Below are positions 62,847 to 64,000 of a stretch of 64,000 nucleotides of DNA, piece after piece (position 1 is the first letter of the stretch; every line of letters begins with the position of its first letter). A program made the position numbers and the translations under genes. Source of the DNA: DASTCZ01 sp963704455. Lineage in GTDB: Bacteria > Acidobacteriota > Terriglobia > Acidiferrales > UBA7541. The notes under the pieces were generated by a model. The model was not told where the DNA came from, did not search any database, and saw only the letters and a list, made by a program, of their open reading frames with translations. Location: NCBI GenBank assembly GCA_963704455.1, contig OY969905.1, positions 2,666,001 to 2,730,000 on the forward strand. The letters run 5' to 3'.

Positions 62847-63539
62847 ATGTCCACAAAGAAAGCTACTCCGGATCAACGCAAACACCACATTACGCGCTGC
62901 ACATTCGTAACGCCCGCGAACCGCCGCTGCAAAATGGCGGTCATGCCGGGCCGATCCCGCACCGGCGAGCGCAACGTCTTTTGCGCCTTCCACGCCAAGC
63001 AGGAGATGCAGGTCTATGACGCGAAGGCCGTCTCCCGGGAAATCCTCGGCCCGCTCGACGATGTCCGCTCCGCCTGCGCCATCAACCGCGTCCTCGGCAA
63101 ACTCTTCATCGTCACCGTGGAAGACCGCATCCCCATCCGCAACGCCGCCGTCCTCGCCGCCATCGCGCAGTTGATGTTGCGCACGCTTCAACCGCTTCGC
63201 AAGGAACTGCTCGAAGCCGGTGGCCAGCACGGCCTTGACGCTATCCTCCGCGATGTCTTCGCGCTCCTCGATGACACTATGTCCAAAGACAAGCCCGCGC
63301 CGCCCGGCAAAGTGAAAGAGCACTGGCGCGACGAAATCGAGGATTCTCTCGCAGTCCTGCGCCGCGCCGGCTACGCCCTCCCCACCGCTGGCTACAAGAA
63401 AAGGGAAAGCGCCAATAACGAAAATGAAGGAGACGAAAACGAGGAGGACGACAACGGCGACCGGGACAACGCGGAAATTGAAAACGGGGAAGACGCCGAA
63501 CAGTACGAATACAACCCCGACCCCCGCCCCGTGCCTTAG
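62847..63539 (+). CDS. Hypothetical protein with Cys/His N-terminus and acidic tail
   Basis: 230 aa. Near the N-terminus ITRCTFVTPANRRCKM and FCAFHAKQEM supply three Cys and a His in a zinc-finger-like arrangement (near 18-52). A helical middle (VRSACAINRVLGKLFIVTVED, in part; QLMLRTLQPLRKELLEAG) follows, and the last 50 residues are Glu/Asp/Asn-rich (ENEGDENEEDDNGDRDN). No family recognised; the zinc-like site and the acidic tail suggest a nucleic-acid-associated protein. Its promoter region is disturbed by the IS element. Confidence 0.65.
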   Translation: MSTKKATPDQRKHHITRCTFVTPANRRCKMAVMPGRSRTGERNVFCAFHAKQEMQVYDAKAVSREILGPLDDVRSACAINRVLGKLFIVTVEDRIPIRNAAVLAAIAQLMLRTLQPLRKELLEAGGQHGLDAILRDVFALLDDTMSKDKPAPPGKVKEHWRDEIEDSLAVLRRAGYALPTAGYKKRESANNENEGDENEEDDNGDRDNAEIENGEDAEQYEYNPDPRPVP

Positions 63540-63758
63540 TCCGTGTGACAAATTATCTGCGGGGTGAAAACTCAGTACCACGAGTACCAAAAGAAAGGAG
63601 GTTGGAAATGCCTGCGGTGGGCCATCGGAATGCTCCGTATGAAGCATTGACGCGCGAGAGGGCGGGCCGTAATATCGCGCTCACGTGTGGAGTCGGAGCC
63701 TGGCGAAGTAGCGATCTTGCAAATCCAAGAGGAAAACTCGCTGCGCGGAGCGGGAGAG

Positions 63759-64000
63759 ATGCTCTGCAGGGTGGTGTGTGCGCTGGCGCTGGTCGCGGGA
63801 GTGTGGACGATTGCGTCTGCGGGAGCGCGCGCGCAGGCGGCTCCTCAGACGAACGCTCAGACGCCCACAGCGGACTTGCACGGAAAAGTGGTGGACGAAA
63901 AAGGAAGTCCTGTAGCGCGAGTGGAGGTGAAAGCGCGCTGGATGTGGGTGTCTCGGGAGAATCCCCCGCAACCTCCCCCCTCCGGACTAATCATAGACCC
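63759..64000 (+). CDS. Exported carboxypeptidase-regulatory-like protein, partial
   Basis: First 80 codons; the gene runs off the window. ATG at 63759 with GGGAG upstream opens a signal peptide (VVCALALVAGVWTIASAGARAQA). The mature part has ADLHGKVVDEKGSPVARVEV, the start of a carboxypeptidase-regulatory-like (CarboxypepD_reg) beta domain, which in Acidobacteriota usually precedes a TonB-dependent receptor or a large surface protein. A good ribosome binding site (AAAGGAGG at 63595-63602) lies further upstream before another ATG (63609) in a different frame. Confidence 0.7.
   Translation, partial: MLCRVVCALALVAGVWTIASAGARAQAAPQTNAQTPTADLHGKVVDEKGSPVARVEVKARWMWVSRENPPQPPPSGLIID

Overview
The window looks like one chromosomal contig of a GC-rich soil-type Acidobacteriota (Terriglobia-like). 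Pointers are a PadR regulator next to an ADOP-type fused MacB/FtsX permease, acidobacterial exported proteins of unknown function, two ExbD genes in a SecDF/TonB/Rsh cluster, and a carboxypeptidase-regulatory-like secreted protein at the right edge. There is no rRNA and no CRISPR array. One tRNA (Ile, GAU) is present. The phylum call is inference from gene content; no marker gene was compared.

Layout. 0-11 kb: a HigBA-type toxin-antitoxin pair, an intergenic block with ATTCGAAT boxes, a promoter and a diverged ~94-bp tandem repeat, then mostly singleton metabolic and secreted genes (cupins, DUF1801, MBL hydrolase, NADP oxidoreductase, MFS transporter) and two paralogous exported proteins. 11-23 kb: a tight co-directional nine-gene lipid cluster (fatty acyl reductase fused to a HAD-like domain, extended SDR, pyruvyl-transferase-like protein, two acyl-AMP ligases, crotonase, acyl carrier protein, DAG-kinase-like and PlsC-like proteins), closed by a convergent CDP-alcohol phosphatidyltransferase. 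Four of its junctions are 4-base ATGA-type overlaps. This is the best candidate for an undescribed system: it holds every activity needed to activate and reduce a fatty acid and build a phospholipid or ether-lipid-like product. 23-32.6 kb: amidohydrolase, tRNA-Ile, a PilT-like ATPase, PadR-ADOP with a 20-bp-arm inverted repeat over the PadR ribosome binding site, small enzymes, a cold-shock protein and a Gly-rich RRM protein.

32.6-46.6 kb, minus strand: a housekeeping block running tgt, yajC, secD, secF, tonB, exbB, exbD, a decayed exbD, exbD, a TPR lipoprotein and bifunctional rsh, followed by two lipoproteins, one of them an M1-peptidase-like protein that has lost its zinc motif. 46.6-56 kb: OppF/OppD-like ATPases flanking a methyltransferase, a MarR/SRPBCC/DUF3052-like group, DUF2231, DinB and CWC proteins, hicBA, and rpoD starting at TTG.

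56-64 kb is an accessory region, visibly richer in A+T: a DUF4760-like protein, a HEIGH-motif membrane protein, an AbiGi-like abortive-infection gene, a DNA methyltransferase and an XcyI-like restriction endonuclease. Next comes a complete 1,431-bp IS element with an 18-bp target duplication. It has landed between paired ATTCGAAT boxes and a promoter, the same arrangement seen at 1.4 kb. The window ends inside a secreted carboxypeptidase-regulatory-like protein.
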